A DNA stretch of 64,000 nucleotides from Acidimicrobiales bacterium (GCA_035547835.1 DASZTW010000002.1:62001-126000); one strand, 5' to 3'. Positions 8,495 to 18,574 are shown, counted from the first letter of the stretch. Numbers and translations: made by a program. Notes: generated from the sequence alone by a model not told the origin.

Positions 8495-10168
8495 GTGGAC
8501 CGACCCGACCCTGCCATCTCGCAGGGCGACGTGGCGCCTGCACCGCGAGCCCCCCTGGATCTGCTCGTCATCGGTTCGGGGGTGGCCGGGCTGTCGGCGG
8601 CCGTGCGAGCGGCCGAAGTGCACGGGCTGTCGGTTGGTGTGCTCACCAAAGGTGAGCTGGAGCAAGCCACCACGAGGTGGGCCCAAGGTGGCGTCGCCGC
8701 GGTGCTCGACGCCGACCCCGACTCGACCGACCTGCACCTGGCTGACACGGTGAAGGCCGGCGCAGGGCTGTGCGACCTCGACGCTGTGCGGGTGTTGGTC
8801 GACGAAGGGCCCGATCGCGTGCACGAGCTGATCAGTCTTGGTGCGATCTTCGACCGCGACGCGGACGGCCAGCTCGAGTTGGCTCGCGAAGGCGGCCATT
8901 CCATGGCGCGGGTGGTACACGCAGGCGGGGCGGCCACCGGCGCCGAGGTCGAACGGGCGCTGGTCGCTGCGGTGCGACGAACGGCGACGGCCGTCTACGA
9001 GCATCATTTCGCCACCGAACTCGTCGCCGGCGGCGGGCGCTGCCGGGGAGTGACCGCCCTCGATCCTGCGGGCCGCCTCATCGAGATCCCAGCCGCGCAC
9101 GTGCTGCTCGCCACCGGCGGCGCCGGGCAGCTCTATGCCGTCACCACCAACCCGGTGGCCTCCACGGGCGATGGCATCGCGATGGCGCTGCGGGCCGGAG
9201 TCGCGGTGGCCGACGTCGAGTTCATGCAGTTCCATCCCACCGCCTTGCACACCCCGAAGATGCCCCGGCCGCTGCTCACCGAAGCGCTGCGGGGGCATGG
9301 GGCGCTGCTGCGCGACCACCGCGGCGAACGCTTCGTCGACGAGCTCCAGCCTCGCGACGTGGTGTCGCGAGCCATGACGGCTCGCATGTCGGAAGGTGGG
9401 GTCGACCACCTCTGGCTCGACGCCACCGGCCTCGACCGGTTCGACGCCCGCTTCCCGACCATCGCTGCGTCGCTCGCCGAGGTCGGGCTCGACCCGGCCA
9501 CGGACTGGCTGCCGATCGCCCCTGCTGCGCACCACCTGAGCGGGGGAGTGGTGACCGATTTGCGCGGTGCCACCAACCTGCCGGGCCTGTGGGCCGCCGG
9601 CGAAGTGGCCTGCAGCGGGGTCCACGGCGCCAACCGGCTGGCGTCGAACTCCCTGCTCGAAGGCATGGTGTTCGGGCCGCGGGTGGTGGAGGCCGTGGCG
9701 GCGGGCGTCGATGGACCGGAGCCGACCGGCGCGATGCGCTGCGTCGTGCGGGCGCCGGCCGACGTGCCCGGACGGGCCCTCGGCCCGGTCGCGTTGCCGT
9801 CTGCCGGTGGGACCGAGAGGGTCGCCGCTGGTTCGTCAGGGGCCGACGGTTCGTCCCCAGGTGTCCGATCCGCGATCGTGGCCGACGTCGCCGTCGCCCG
9901 CGACGAGTTGCAGCGGGTGCTCACCCGGACGGCCGGTGTCTTGCGCTCGGCCGGATCGCTCGCCGAGGCGTCGACGCAGCTCACCCGCGCCGCCGCGCAC
10001 GTGCAGGCAGCGGACCCGGCCTCGCAGGAGCTGCGCAACCTGTGCGACATCGGTGCGGCGCTCGTGACCGCGGCGACCGCGCGAACCGAGAGCCGCGGCG
10101 CGCACACCCGCGAGGACTATCCCGACCCGCTCGAGTCCTTCCACTGCCGCCTGGTGCTCGGTCCGTGA
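8495..10168 (+). CDS. nadB: L-aspartate oxidase
   Basis: FAD enzyme that oxidises aspartate to iminoaspartate, the first step of de novo NAD synthesis. An N-terminal FAD-binding motif LVIGSGVAGLSAAVRA, TTRWAQGGVAAV, the substrate-loop EGGHSMARVVHAGGAATG, TTNPVASTGDGIAMA and GEVACSGVHGANRLASNSLLEG are all typical. The C-terminal helical domain is present but contains an unusual Ala/Gly/Ser-rich stretch around residues 420-465. GTG start with GAGGAG 8 nt upstream; 557 residues. nadA is not in the window; nadC follows after one gene. Confidence 0.92.
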   Translation: MDRPDPAISQGDVAPAPRAPLDLLVIGSGVAGLSAAVRAAEVHGLSVGVLTKGELEQATTRWAQGGVAAVLDADPDSTDLHLADTVKAGAGLCDLDAVRVLVDEGPDRVHELISLGAIFDRDADGQLELAREGGHSMARVVHAGGAATGAEVERALVAAVRRTATAVYEHHFATELVAGGGRCRGVTALDPAGRLIEIPAAHVLLATGGAGQLYAVTTNPVASTGDGIAMALRAGVAVADVEFMQFHPTALHTPKMPRPLLTEALRGHGALLRDHRGERFVDELQPRDVVSRAMTARMSEGGVDHLWLDATGLDRFDARFPTIAASLAEVGLDPATDWLPIAPAAHHLSGGVVTDLRGATNLPGLWAAGEVACSGVHGANRLASNSLLEGMVFGPRVVEAVAAGVDGPEPTGAMRCVVRAPADVPGRALGPVALPSAGGTERVAAGSSGADGSSPGVRSAIVADVAVARDELQRVLTRTAGVLRSAGSLAEASTQLTRAAAHVQAADPASQELRNLCDIGAALVTAATARTESRGAHTREDYPDPLESFHCRLVLGP

Positions 10169-10212
10169 CCTGAGAATCACCCGCCCGAGGGGTTGAGATC
10201 CGTGCCGTTGGT

Positions 10213-10218
10213 TACGTT
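10213..10218 (+). promoter_or_regulatory. -10 box (TACGTT), leaderless type
   Basis: TACGTT ends 6 nt before the ATG at 10225. No ribosome-binding site is present in the 56-bp gap after nadB, so a leaderless mRNA is likely. Confidence 0.5.
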
Positions 10219-10224
10219 GCCGTC

Positions 10225-11052
10225 ATGGCAGACACCACCAACACGAACCCCGGCTGGTACCCCGACCCCGCCGGACGCCACGAGTACCGCTGGTGGGACG
10301 GCACCCAGTGGACAGACGATGTCTCCTCCAAGGGCAAGCAGTCCACGGATCGGCTCGACCAAGCGGCGCCCGTGATTCCGCAGATGAACGAGAACCGCGA
10401 GAAGATCCAACAAGCGGTCGCCAAGAAGACAGGCGCAGCACCTGGCACGGTCCAGGGTGGCGGCACGCTGTTCACCGAGCCGATCCTGGTCGTGAACCAA
10501 AAGGCCAAGCTGTTCGAGTTGACCAACGAGTACGGGATCTTCGACCAGCACGGCACCCAGATCGGCGCGGTCCGCGAGGTGGGTCAGAGCGCGGCCCGCA
10601 AGGTCCTGCGGGCGGTCTCCAGCGTCGACATGTTCCTCAGCCACACGCTCCAGATCGTCGATGCACAGGGCGCGTTGGTGCTGCAGATCGTGCGGCCGAA
10701 GGCCTTCATGAAGAACAAGTTCCTCGTGCAGGACGCGCAAGGCAACGAGATCGGCCAGATCCTGCAGGAGAACCGCATCGGCAAGATCCGGTTCGGTTAC
10801 GTGGTCAACGGCCAAAAGATCGGCTCGCTCAACGGTGAGAACTGGCGGGCGTGGAAGTTCAACATCCGCGACGAGACCGACGCCGAGATCGCCCGGGTCG
10901 ACAAGACCTGGCAGGGCTTTGCCAAGGCGGCCTTCACCAGCGCCGACAACTACGTGGTGCAGATCAGCCGGCCGCTCGAGGATCCGCTGCGCAGCCTCGT
11001 GCTCGCTTCTGCGCTCAGCATCGACACCGCGCTGAGCCAGGCGTCTCGTTGA
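10225..11052 (+). CDS. DUF2510 / phospholipid-scramblase-like protein
   Basis: A 275-residue protein with two parts. Residues about 8-31 form a DUF2510 motif (PGWYPDP...YRWWDGTQWT), a small actinobacterial module often found at the N-terminus of membrane-associated proteins. Residues about 85-270 resemble the scramblase/LURP-one beta-barrel: repeated strands such as YGIFDQHGTQIGAVREVGQ, FLVQDAQGNEIGQI and FNIRDETDAEIARV. No transmembrane helix is evident. It has its own promoter inside the NAD gene group; a lipid-linked or membrane role is inferred from family only, and no link to NAD synthesis is visible. Confidence 0.65.
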   Translation: MADTTNTNPGWYPDPAGRHEYRWWDGTQWTDDVSSKGKQSTDRLDQAAPVIPQMNENREKIQQAVAKKTGAAPGTVQGGGTLFTEPILVVNQKAKLFELTNEYGIFDQHGTQIGAVREVGQSAARKVLRAVSSVDMFLSHTLQIVDAQGALVLQIVRPKAFMKNKFLVQDAQGNEIGQILQENRIGKIRFGYVVNGQKIGSLNGENWRAWKFNIRDETDAEIARVDKTWQGFAKAAFTSADNYVVQISRPLEDPLRSLVLASALSIDTALSQASR

Positions 11053-11056
11053 CCCG

Positions 11057-11070
11057 GCCCCGGCCGGGGC
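11057..11070 (+). terminator. possible terminator palindrome
   Basis: Perfect 14-bp palindrome GCCCCGGCCGGGGC immediately after the scramblase-like gene. There is no separate loop and no T-tract, so function is a guess from position. Confidence 0.25.
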
Positions 11071-11123
11071 GGCCCTGACGCCGTCCCGGCCGGGAGCATT
11101 TCCTCTCTTGTGGCCGAGTCGGG

Positions 11124-11129
11124 CAGGCT
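11124..11129 (+). promoter_or_regulatory. -10 box (CAGGCT) of nadC
   Basis: CAGGCT, one base off TANNNT, ends 7 nt before ATG 11137, the commonest spacing for such boxes in this window. It favours ATG 11137 over the in-frame GTG 11110. Confidence 0.4.
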
Positions 11130-11136
11130 TTCGGCC

Positions 11137-12039
11137 ATGGCTGGCCCGTCGAGCGACCCGATCGCGCCCGGTGGCGTGCACCCGCCGGGTGTCGCCGTGC
11201 GCGAAGCGGTGGCTCGGGCACTGGCCGAGGACCTCACCCCACTCGGCGACGTGACCGCGGCGCTGCTGCCCGCCGACGCCGACGCCGACGCCGCGTTCGT
11301 GGTGCGCACGCCTGGCGTGCTGGCAGGCCGTACCTGCGCCGAAGAAGCATTCCGACAAGTCGACCCCCACGTGAAGGTCGAGTGGTTGGCCGACGACGGC
11401 GATCGAGTTGGTGCCAACGAGCAGATCGGTCGGGTGCGCGGGTCGCTCGCGTCGGTGCTCACCGCGGAGCGGACGGCCCTCAACTTCCTGGGTCACCTGT
11501 CGGGCATCGCGACCCTGACCCGGCAGTTCGTCGACGCGCTCGACGGCACGCCGCTCGCCATCTGGGACACGCGCAAGACCACACCCGGCTTGCGGTCGCT
11601 GGAGAAGGCAGCGGTTCGAGCCGGTGGCGGCGCCAACCACCGCGGGAACCTTTCTGACTGGATCCTGCTGAAGGACAACCACCTCACCGTGTTGCCCATC
11701 GACGAAGCGGTACAGCTCGCCCGCCGGCAGTGGCCGGCCCGCACGGTGCACGTGGAGTGCGACACGATCGGCCAGTTCCGTCAAGCGCTCGACGCCGGAG
11801 CCGACGCAGTCCTGCTCGACAACATGCCGCCCGACCTCGTGCGTGAGTGCGTCGGGCTGGCCAGGCAGGCGGACCCGGGTGGGCGGCGCTGTTTGATCGA
11901 GGTGTCGGGCGGCATCACCCTCGACACGGTGGGGGCGTACGCCGACACGGGTGCCGACCGTGTCTCCACCGGCCAGCTGACGAACTCGGCGCCGGTGCTC
12001 GACATCGGCCTCGACATCGACCCGTCTCTCCGCGCGTGA
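11137..12039 (+). CDS. nadC: nicotinate-nucleotide pyrophosphorylase (quinolinate phosphoribosyltransferase)
   Basis: Converts quinolinate and PRPP to nicotinate mononucleotide, CO2 and pyrophosphate. Conserved blocks include AEDLTPLGDVTAALL, LTAERTALNFLGHLSGIAT, DTRKTTPGLRSLEKAAVRAGGG, NHR, LKDNHL and the C-terminal VSGGI. ATG 11137 gives 300 residues; GTG 11110 would add nine. coaX begins 9 bp after its stop, so the two are probably cotranscribed, linking NAD and CoA synthesis. Confidence 0.94.
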   Translation: MAGPSSDPIAPGGVHPPGVAVREAVARALAEDLTPLGDVTAALLPADADADAAFVVRTPGVLAGRTCAEEAFRQVDPHVKVEWLADDGDRVGANEQIGRVRGSLASVLTAERTALNFLGHLSGIATLTRQFVDALDGTPLAIWDTRKTTPGLRSLEKAAVRAGGGANHRGNLSDWILLKDNHLTVLPIDEAVQLARRQWPARTVHVECDTIGQFRQALDAGADAVLLDNMPPDLVRECVGLARQADPGGRRCLIEVSGGITLDTVGAYADTGADRVSTGQLTNSAPVLDIGLDIDPSLRA

Positions 12040-12048
12040 GGAACTGAA

Positions 12049-12942
12049 GTGCTGCTTGCCATCGATGTTGGCAACACCCAGACCGTCATCGGCCTGTACG
12101 GCGACGACGGCGAGCCGACCGCAGGCTCATCGGCGGGTGATCGGCCGGTCGCGTCGGCGGCTGGGAACGGCGGAGCAGCTTCGGCGCCGGTCGAGTCGAC
12201 GGGCCTCGAGCGGTCACCGAGCCCGTGCGAGGAAGGCCTCCTCGACCACTGGCGGATCGCCACCAACCCCGAGCGAACCGCCGACGAGCAGGCGCTCACC
12301 GTCCAGGAGTTCCTGGGCTTCCACGGCGGCAGCTTCGACCAGGAGATCGACGGCATCGTGGTGTCGTCGGTGGTCCCCCGCTGCACTGCCGCGTTCCGGG
12401 AGATGACCGAGCGCTACTTCGGGTTCGATGCGCTGGTGCTCGAACCGGGCGTGCGGACGGGGCTGCCCGTGCTCACCGACAACCCCCGCGAGGTCGGCGC
12501 GGACCGCATCGCCAACGCGGTGGCCGCGGTCGACGTCTACGGCGGGCCCTGCGTGGTCCTCGACTTCGGCACCGCCACCACGTACGACGCGGTGTCGGCC
12601 AAAGGCGAGCTGCTCGGGTGCGCGATCGCGCCGGGCATCGACATCAGCCTCGACGCCCTGTACCAGCGCGCCGACGCCCTGCGCCGCGTCGAGTTGCGCG
12701 AGCCCCGCAACGTGATCGGCCGCAACACCATCGAGGCGTTGCAGGCGGGCGCCATCTTCGGGTTCGCGGGGATGGTCGACGGCATCTGCGCGCGGATGGT
12801 CGACGAGCTCGAGAAGGACCCGGTGGTGATCGCCACGGGCGGACTGGCATCGCTGATCGCCCCCTACACCCGTTCGGTCGACCACATAGAGCCGTGGCTG
12901 ACCCTCCACGGCCTCCGCCTGATCCACCAGCGCAACAGCTGA
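12049..12942 (+). CDS. coaX: type III pantothenate kinase with an unusual N-terminal insertion
   Basis: Phosphorylates pantothenate as the first step of CoA synthesis. The ASKHA-fold phosphate motif LLAIDVGNTQT opens the protein; VVSSVVPR, VGADRIANAV, VVLDFGTATTYD, PGI and IATGG follow. The protein has 297 residues, about 40 more than usual, because a low-complexity Ala/Gly/Ser/Pro segment (residues 19-62) is inserted in the first beta-hairpin, between VIGLY and DHWRI. The core is intact, so activity is expected. GTG start with GGA upstream; in an operon with nadC. A hairpin follows at 12946-12960. Confidence 0.92.
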   Translation: MLLAIDVGNTQTVIGLYGDDGEPTAGSSAGDRPVASAAGNGGAASAPVESTGLERSPSPCEEGLLDHWRIATNPERTADEQALTVQEFLGFHGGSFDQEIDGIVVSSVVPRCTAAFREMTERYFGFDALVLEPGVRTGLPVLTDNPREVGADRIANAVAAVDVYGGPCVVLDFGTATTYDAVSAKGELLGCAIAPGIDISLDALYQRADALRRVELREPRNVIGRNTIEALQAGAIFGFAGMVDGICARMVDELEKDPVVIATGGLASLIAPYTRSVDHIEPWLTLHGLRLIHQRNS

Positions 12943-12945
12943 CCG

Positions 12946-12960
12946 GGTGGCCGGCCCACC
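12946..12960 (+). terminator. possible terminator after coaX
   Basis: GGTGG / CCACC stem with a 5-nt loop (CCGGC) starting a few bases after the coaX stop codon. It is short and has no T-tract; the position at the end of the nadC-coaX unit is the main support. Confidence 0.35.
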
Positions 12961-13018
12961 TCTTCGCGGTCCGGGCGCCTGAGCGTCCCCCGGGAGGCGG
13001 GTGACTGGATGGTGGTCG

Positions 13019-13135
13019 TCAGGCGACGGCCGGGGAGAGGCCGACGAGCTCTGCGGTTCGGTCCCACACCGTGCGCCGGTGGTCGGCATCGCGGCGGCTG
13101 CGAGCGGTGAGCAGCAGCTTGGCGCCCGGCGTCGG
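13019..13135 (-). pseudogene. remnant of a short-chain dehydrogenase C-terminus
   Basis: On the minus strand about 38 codons end in a stop and read PTPGAKLLLTAR... then RTVWDRTAELVGL, the way many short-chain dehydrogenases of actinomycetes end. Third codon positions are almost all G or C, as in real genes here. Upstream the frame has no SDR core; it runs straight into the start of lysS on the other strand. The simplest reading is the 3' end of a gene whose body was lost. The resemblance is short and could be chance. Confidence 0.35.
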
Positions 13136-13169
13136 ACCAACTGGTTCGCCGCGGCGCGCTCGCGGCTGC

Positions 13170-13175
13170 AAGCAT
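13170..13175 (+). promoter_or_regulatory. weak -10 box (AAGCAT) of lysS
   Basis: AAGCAT ends 9 nt before the lysS GTG at 13185. Only the A and T of the -10 pattern match. No Shine-Dalgarno site is present, which supports a near-leaderless start. Confidence 0.3.
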
Positions 13176-13184
13176 GACGGGACC

Positions 13185-14653
<1,469 letters not shown>

Positions 14654-14657
<4 letters not shown>

Positions 14658-15616
14658 GGGTGTTCGTGACCGGCATGGGCGGCGAGCTCGGCACCCGGGT
14701 TGCCCACTTGCTCGAAGACCGCGTGGACGTCAGCGACATCCTCGGGATCGACGACGACCCTCCGCGCCGGAGGTTGGCCCGGGCAGCGTTCACGCGCGTC
14801 GACTTCCGTGACCGACGGCGTCTGGTGTCGGTCGTCGAGGACTTCGATCCGCAGGTGATGGTGCATCTCGGGGTGATGGAACCGCACGCCCGCTTCACGC
14901 CGGGCGTCGCGCTCCGGGGCACCAACCAGGTCGCGCTCGCGGTGCTGGGTGCCGCGGCGCGTTGTCCGTCGCTCACGAAGCTCGTGGTGCGGTCCGGCCT
15001 CGAGGTGTACGGCCGGCCGCGCGGCGCGCCGTTCCGACCTGACGAGTCGATCCCACCGCAACCCACGTCGCCGTTCGGCCAGGCCCTGCTCAACGTCGAG
15101 CGAACCGCCACCCATGCCGGGCTCGCCGCCGGGGTGCCCGTCACCATCTTGCGGTTCGCGTCGCTGGTCGGGCCGCACTTCCCGAGCCCGCTCGGCCGCC
15201 TGCTGCGACTGCCGCTCGTGCCGGTCAGCCTCACCGGCGACTTGCCGTTCTCCGTCCTGCACCAAGAGGACGCCGCCACGGCCGTCATGGCGGCGCTCGA
15301 CGCCGGCTTCGATGGGCCCGTCAACGTCGTGAATCCGGGCGTCATCACGGCGTCGCAGGCTGCCCGCCTCGGCGGCCGGGTCGGAGTGCCGTTGTGGGGT
15401 CCCGGTTGGCGCGGCGCGCAACTGGTGGCGGAGCTGTTGTCGGCGCCGCTGCCTGCGCACATCCGTGAGCTGCTGGTGCGTGGCCGCACCGCCGACGGCA
15501 CGCTGGCTGCCCGTGCGCTCGGGTTCGCGCCGACGCGCGCCACCCGCCAAGTGGTCGAGATGCTGTACGAGTGGGCGGAGGTCACGTACCTCCCCGTGCG
15601 AGAGGAAGCCGCGTGA
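14654..15616 (+). CDS. NAD-dependent epimerase/dehydratase family protein
   Basis: Extended short-chain dehydrogenase, 320 residues. The N-terminus VFVTGMGGELGTRVAHLL carries the dinucleotide-binding TGxxGxxG motif. The catalytic Tyr-Lys region is altered: where YxxxK is expected, SPFGQALLNVER is found, so normal SDR redox chemistry is doubtful. It is tightly paired with the acyltransferase-like gene downstream (GTGA overlap) in the way galE2-like and plsC-like genes are paired in mycobacteria (Rv0501/Rv0502). A role in lipid or envelope metabolism is inferred from that pairing. Confidence 0.7.
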
Positions 15617-16368
15617 CGGCCGGGCGGCGCGCAACTGGTTCGGTCGCCGATCTCCGCGGTCGTGCGTCTGGAGCCCGCGCCCCGCGCACGGTGGTGTCGA
15701 GCCCGGCAGGCCGTGGCGGGCGGCGGGAAGCCGAGCCGACGGTGCGGATCCTGCGCCACCGTTGGGACGGCACGAACCCGATCGACGAATGGGGGCTCGA
15801 CCCCGAGCTGGTCGACCTCGTCAGCCCGCTGCTGGCCGTGCGGTGGCGCATCGACGTCGACGGCGGCGAGCACCTGCCGGCCGAGGGGCCCGCGATGGTG
15901 GTCTTCAACCGCCGGTTCGGGGTGTCGGAGATGTTCGTGCTCAGCCGCGGGCTCCGGAAGGCGACAGGACGGTTCATCCGCCCGGTCGGTGCCCCCGACG
16001 TCGGGGTCCTGGGACCCGCGTTGCGACGTTTCGGTGTGGTGCAGTCGCACCCCGACGAGGTGAGCGGCCTGCTGCGGGCGGGCGAGCTGGTCGCGGTGCC
16101 CCTCGACCGAGAGGTCGTCCATCGGCACCACGCCGGCGCGGTGCCGCTCCGCCACCTGGCTGCCGCGGTCGTCGCCGGTGTGCCGGTGGTGCCGGTCGGG
16201 GTCGTGGGACGTGAGGTCGGTCGCCGCTGGCGGATGCTCGTCGGCGAGCCCATCGCCGCGAGCCCGCGCCGTGGGCCCCTCACGGTCGCCGAGGTGGCCG
16301 ACGCCGCCCGCCGCGAGGTGCAGGCCCTGTTGGACCAGGCCATGCCCCCGTCGCTCCTGATCCGCTGA
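15613..16368 (+). CDS. lysophospholipid-acyltransferase-like protein without HX4D
   Basis: A 251-residue protein with a PlsC-like core from about residue 55: LPAEGPAMVVFNRRFGVSE, FIRPVGAPDVGVLGPALRRFG, LLRAGELVAVPLDRE and GVPVVPVGVVG. In active acyltransferases the first block is NHxxxxD; here it is NRRFGVSE, lacking both catalytic His and Asp, and the glycine-rich block III (usually FPEG) reads VPLD. It is thus either inactive, a lipid-binding protein, or uses other residues. GTG start overlaps the upstream stop. The arginine-rich first 45 residues are probably disordered. A hairpin follows. Confidence 0.6.
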   Translation: MTAGRRATGSVADLRGRASGARAPRTVVSSPAGRGGRREAEPTVRILRHRWDGTNPIDEWGLDPELVDLVSPLLAVRWRIDVDGGEHLPAEGPAMVVFNRRFGVSEMFVLSRGLRKATGRFIRPVGAPDVGVLGPALRRFGVVQSHPDEVSGLLRAGELVAVPLDREVVHRHHAGAVPLRHLAAAVVAGVPVVPVGVVGREVGRRWRMLVGEPIAASPRRGPLTVAEVADAARREVQALLDQAMPPSLLIR

Positions 16369-16402
16369 CGCCGCGGGCCCGCGAACCTCCAACCCCCCTC
16401 CA

Positions 16403-16419
16403 ACCCCCCGAACGGGGGT
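16403..16419 (+). terminator. hairpin terminator after lysS operon
   Basis: ACCCCC / GGGGGT stem with loop CGAAC, between the acyltransferase-like gene and the hydrolase promoter. It contains the same CCCGAACGGG core seen after panC. No T-tract. Confidence 0.45.
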
Positions 16420-16449
16420 GTCGGGTGCGAGAACGCGTTCTTGTTCCAC

Positions 16450-16455
16450 TACCGT
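16450..16455 (+). promoter_or_regulatory. -10 box (TACCGT), leaderless type
   Basis: TACCGT ends exactly 7 nt before ATG 16463, so transcription should start at or next to the A of the start codon. No ribosome-binding site is present. Confidence 0.55.
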
Positions 16456-16462
16456 GATCGCC

Positions 16463-17317
16463 ATGCCGTGGGCACTGACGGACGACGATGTCCGGATCCA
16501 CTACCAGGCGTTCGGGCGGGCCGCTGGCGAGCCGGTGCTGATGGTGCAAGGGCTCGGGACCGACAGCCGCGGCTGGCTGGCGCAGCGGCGGGCCTTCGGG
16601 CGGCGCTACCGCTGCTTGGCCCCGGACCACCGAGGGCTGGGCCGTAGCGACCGTCCCGACACTCCCGTCGACCTTCCTCGCCTGGTCGACGACCTGGTCA
16701 CCGTGCTCGATCACGCCGAAGTCGAGCGTGCCCACGTGATGGGCGCGTCGATGGGAGGCATCCTCGCCCAGCTCTTGGCGATCACGCATCCGGACCGGGT
16801 GAGCTCGTTGGTGCTGGCGTGCACGGCGTGCCACCACACCGCCTGGCGCCGTGAGCTGCTCGACGAATGGGCCGACATCGCTCGCACCCAGGGCATGCGG
16901 GCGTTCGCCAACCGCAACATGCGGTGGATCGTCGGGCCGCGGTCACTCCGGCGGTTCTGGCCGCTCATGGGGGTGCTCGGCCCCGTCATGATGGGCGCTC
17001 CGGTGGCCACCTTCGCCGGCCAGATCGAAGCGATCCTGTCGATGGACGACAGCATCCGCGCCGAGCTGTCGACCATCGACGTTCCCACGCTCGTCATCGT
17101 CGGCAGTCAGGACATCTTGACCCCGCTGGCGGATTCCGAGGAGCTGGCCGAGCGCATCCCTGGCGCGGAGCTCGCGGTGGTGCGCGGTGGTGCGCACGGC
17201 TTCATGGTCGAGCACGCCGCCGCCTACAACCGCGTGGTCACCGGGTTTGTCGACCGCGTCATCGCGGCGCAACGGGATGTGGCCGGGACGCTGCCGGCCC
17301 CCGCCTCCGCCGCCTGA
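16463..17317 (+). CDS. alpha/beta-hydrolase
   Basis: A 284-residue hydrolase of the alpha/beta fold. The oxyanion strand VLMVQGLGTDSRGW, the DHRGLGRSD segment, the nucleophile elbow GASMGG (Ser), a late Asp in VGSQDILTPL and the catalytic His in GGAHGF give a full triad. The family includes esterases, epoxide hydrolases and C-C hydrolases; the substrate cannot be told from sequence. It is a single gene with its own promoter and is convergent with the polyprenyl synthase gene. Confidence 0.85.
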   Translation: MPWALTDDDVRIHYQAFGRAAGEPVLMVQGLGTDSRGWLAQRRAFGRRYRCLAPDHRGLGRSDRPDTPVDLPRLVDDLVTVLDHAEVERAHVMGASMGGILAQLLAITHPDRVSSLVLACTACHHTAWRRELLDEWADIARTQGMRAFANRNMRWIVGPRSLRRFWPLMGVLGPVMMGAPVATFAGQIEAILSMDDSIRAELSTIDVPTLVIVGSQDILTPLADSEELAERIPGAELAVVRGGAHGFMVEHAAAYNRVVTGFVDRVIAAQRDVAGTLPAPASAA

Positions 17318-17342
17318 GGCCACGCCACGGCGTCACCTGCCT

Positions 17343-17358
17343 GGCTGGCACGCCAGCC
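17343..17358. terminator. possible bidirectional terminator
   Basis: Perfect GGCTGGC / GCCAGCC inverted repeat separated by 2 nt, between two convergent genes. A second, weaker hairpin (GCTCG/CGAGC) lies about 30 bp further on. No T-tract. Confidence 0.35.
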
Positions 17359-17459
17359 GAGGGTCCGACCGCTCGCTTGCCGAGCGCAGCACCGGCCGGC
17401 GTCACCTCGCCGCCTGCGGTGAGGTCGTCGACCCGACCAGCCCGATGGGGCGGTGTTGA

Positions 17460-18446
17460 TCAGCCCGTGCGAACGCTGCGGACGAGGTGGTCGGCGGCGG
17501 CCACCAGAGCTTCCCCACCCGGCGTGGCGGCCAGCGGGCCGAGCTGGTCGACGGCCTGGTCGCACTCCGACGCCGCTTCTCGCACCGCTGCGGTGATGGC
17601 GTCGCCGGCCGTCACCAGCGATCGCGCCTGCTCGAGCACCTCGCCCCCGATCGGGGTCCCCAGCAGCGCCGCCAGCTCGTCGCCGTCGGGGCCGGCGAGG
17701 GCGTGGAGCACCGGCAAGTTGTAGATCCCTTCGACGAGGTCGTGGGCCACGGGCTTGCCCAGCTGTTCCTCGGTGGCGGTGAGGTCGAGGACGTCGTCGA
17801 CGATCTGGAACGCCCGCCCGTACGCCTGCCCGAAGCGGGTGAGTCGCTCGATGTCGCCGGGCTGGTGGCCGGCGACGATCGCGCCGATGCGGGTGGCGGC
17901 TGCAAAGAGGGCGGCCGTCTTGCCGTCGATGGCGGTGTAGTACGCGTCGCGCGACCGAGTGGGCTGGTAAGCGGTCTGGAGCTCGGCCAGCTCTCCGGCG
18001 CACAGCTGGGCGATGGTGTTGGCCAGCAGGGCGGCGATCTCGGCGCCCAGCGCCGCGGCGATCTCCGAGGCCCGGGCCAGCAGGAAGTCACCCGCGAGGA
18101 TCGCCCGCAAGTTGCCCCATCGGGCGTTCACGCTCTCGGTGGTGCGCCGGGTGAGGGCTTCGTCGATCACGTCGTCGTGGTACAGCGATCCGAGGTGGAC
18201 CAGCTCGACCGCCACCCCGCCGGATACGACGTCGGCGCTGGCCGGACCGGTGTAGCCGTCGACGCAGGCACCCGCCGCCAACGTGAAGCCGGGTCGCTGG
18301 CGTTTGCCGCCCGCGTGGATGAGATGGCTGGCGATCTCGGTGAGGTACGTGTCGTCGGCCACGTGGACGGCGGCGAGCAGCGCCGTTTCGACCCGCGCGC
18401 GCTCATCGGGTGCTCCGGCGAGAGTGAACAGATCGTTGGCGGCCAC
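17460..18446 (-). CDS. long-chain polyprenyl diphosphate synthase
   Basis: Trans-prenyltransferase that extends an allylic diphosphate with IPP, most likely to make the menaquinone side chain. Residues 90-101 HDDVIDEALTRR hold the first Asp-rich motif (D91-D95) and 214-221 FQIVDDVLD the second (D217-D221). The residues 4 and 5 positions before the first motif are small (Gly86, Ser87), as in enzymes making long products. GGKRQRPG and the DGKTAALF block are also typical. GTG start, 328 residues. Product chain length and the exact name (heptaprenyl, octaprenyl or similar) cannot be read from sequence. Confidence 0.88.
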   Translation of the reverse strand: MAANDLFTLAGAPDERARVETALLAAVHVADDTYLTEIASHLIHAGGKRQRPGFTLAAGACVDGYTGPASADVVSGGVAVELVHLGSLYHDDVIDEALTRRTTESVNARWGNLRAILAGDFLLARASEIAAALGAEIAALLANTIAQLCAGELAELQTAYQPTRSRDAYYTAIDGKTAALFAAATRIGAIVAGHQPGDIERLTRFGQAYGRAFQIVDDVLDLTATEEQLGKPVAHDLVEGIYNLPVLHALAGPDGDELAALLGTPIGGEVLEQARSLVTAGDAITAAVREAASECDQAVDQLGPLAATPGGEALVAAADHLVRSVRTG

Positions 18447-18574
18447 GGTCGTCCCGGTTCGGCAGGCGCACGGGAGGCGAGGGCCTCGGGCGCGAACAAT
18501 TCCGGCCGACGATAGGCGAGAGAGGTTTCAGTGCCGAAAACCTCTCCGACGGCGGGGCTCGGAGGCCTCGGGGA

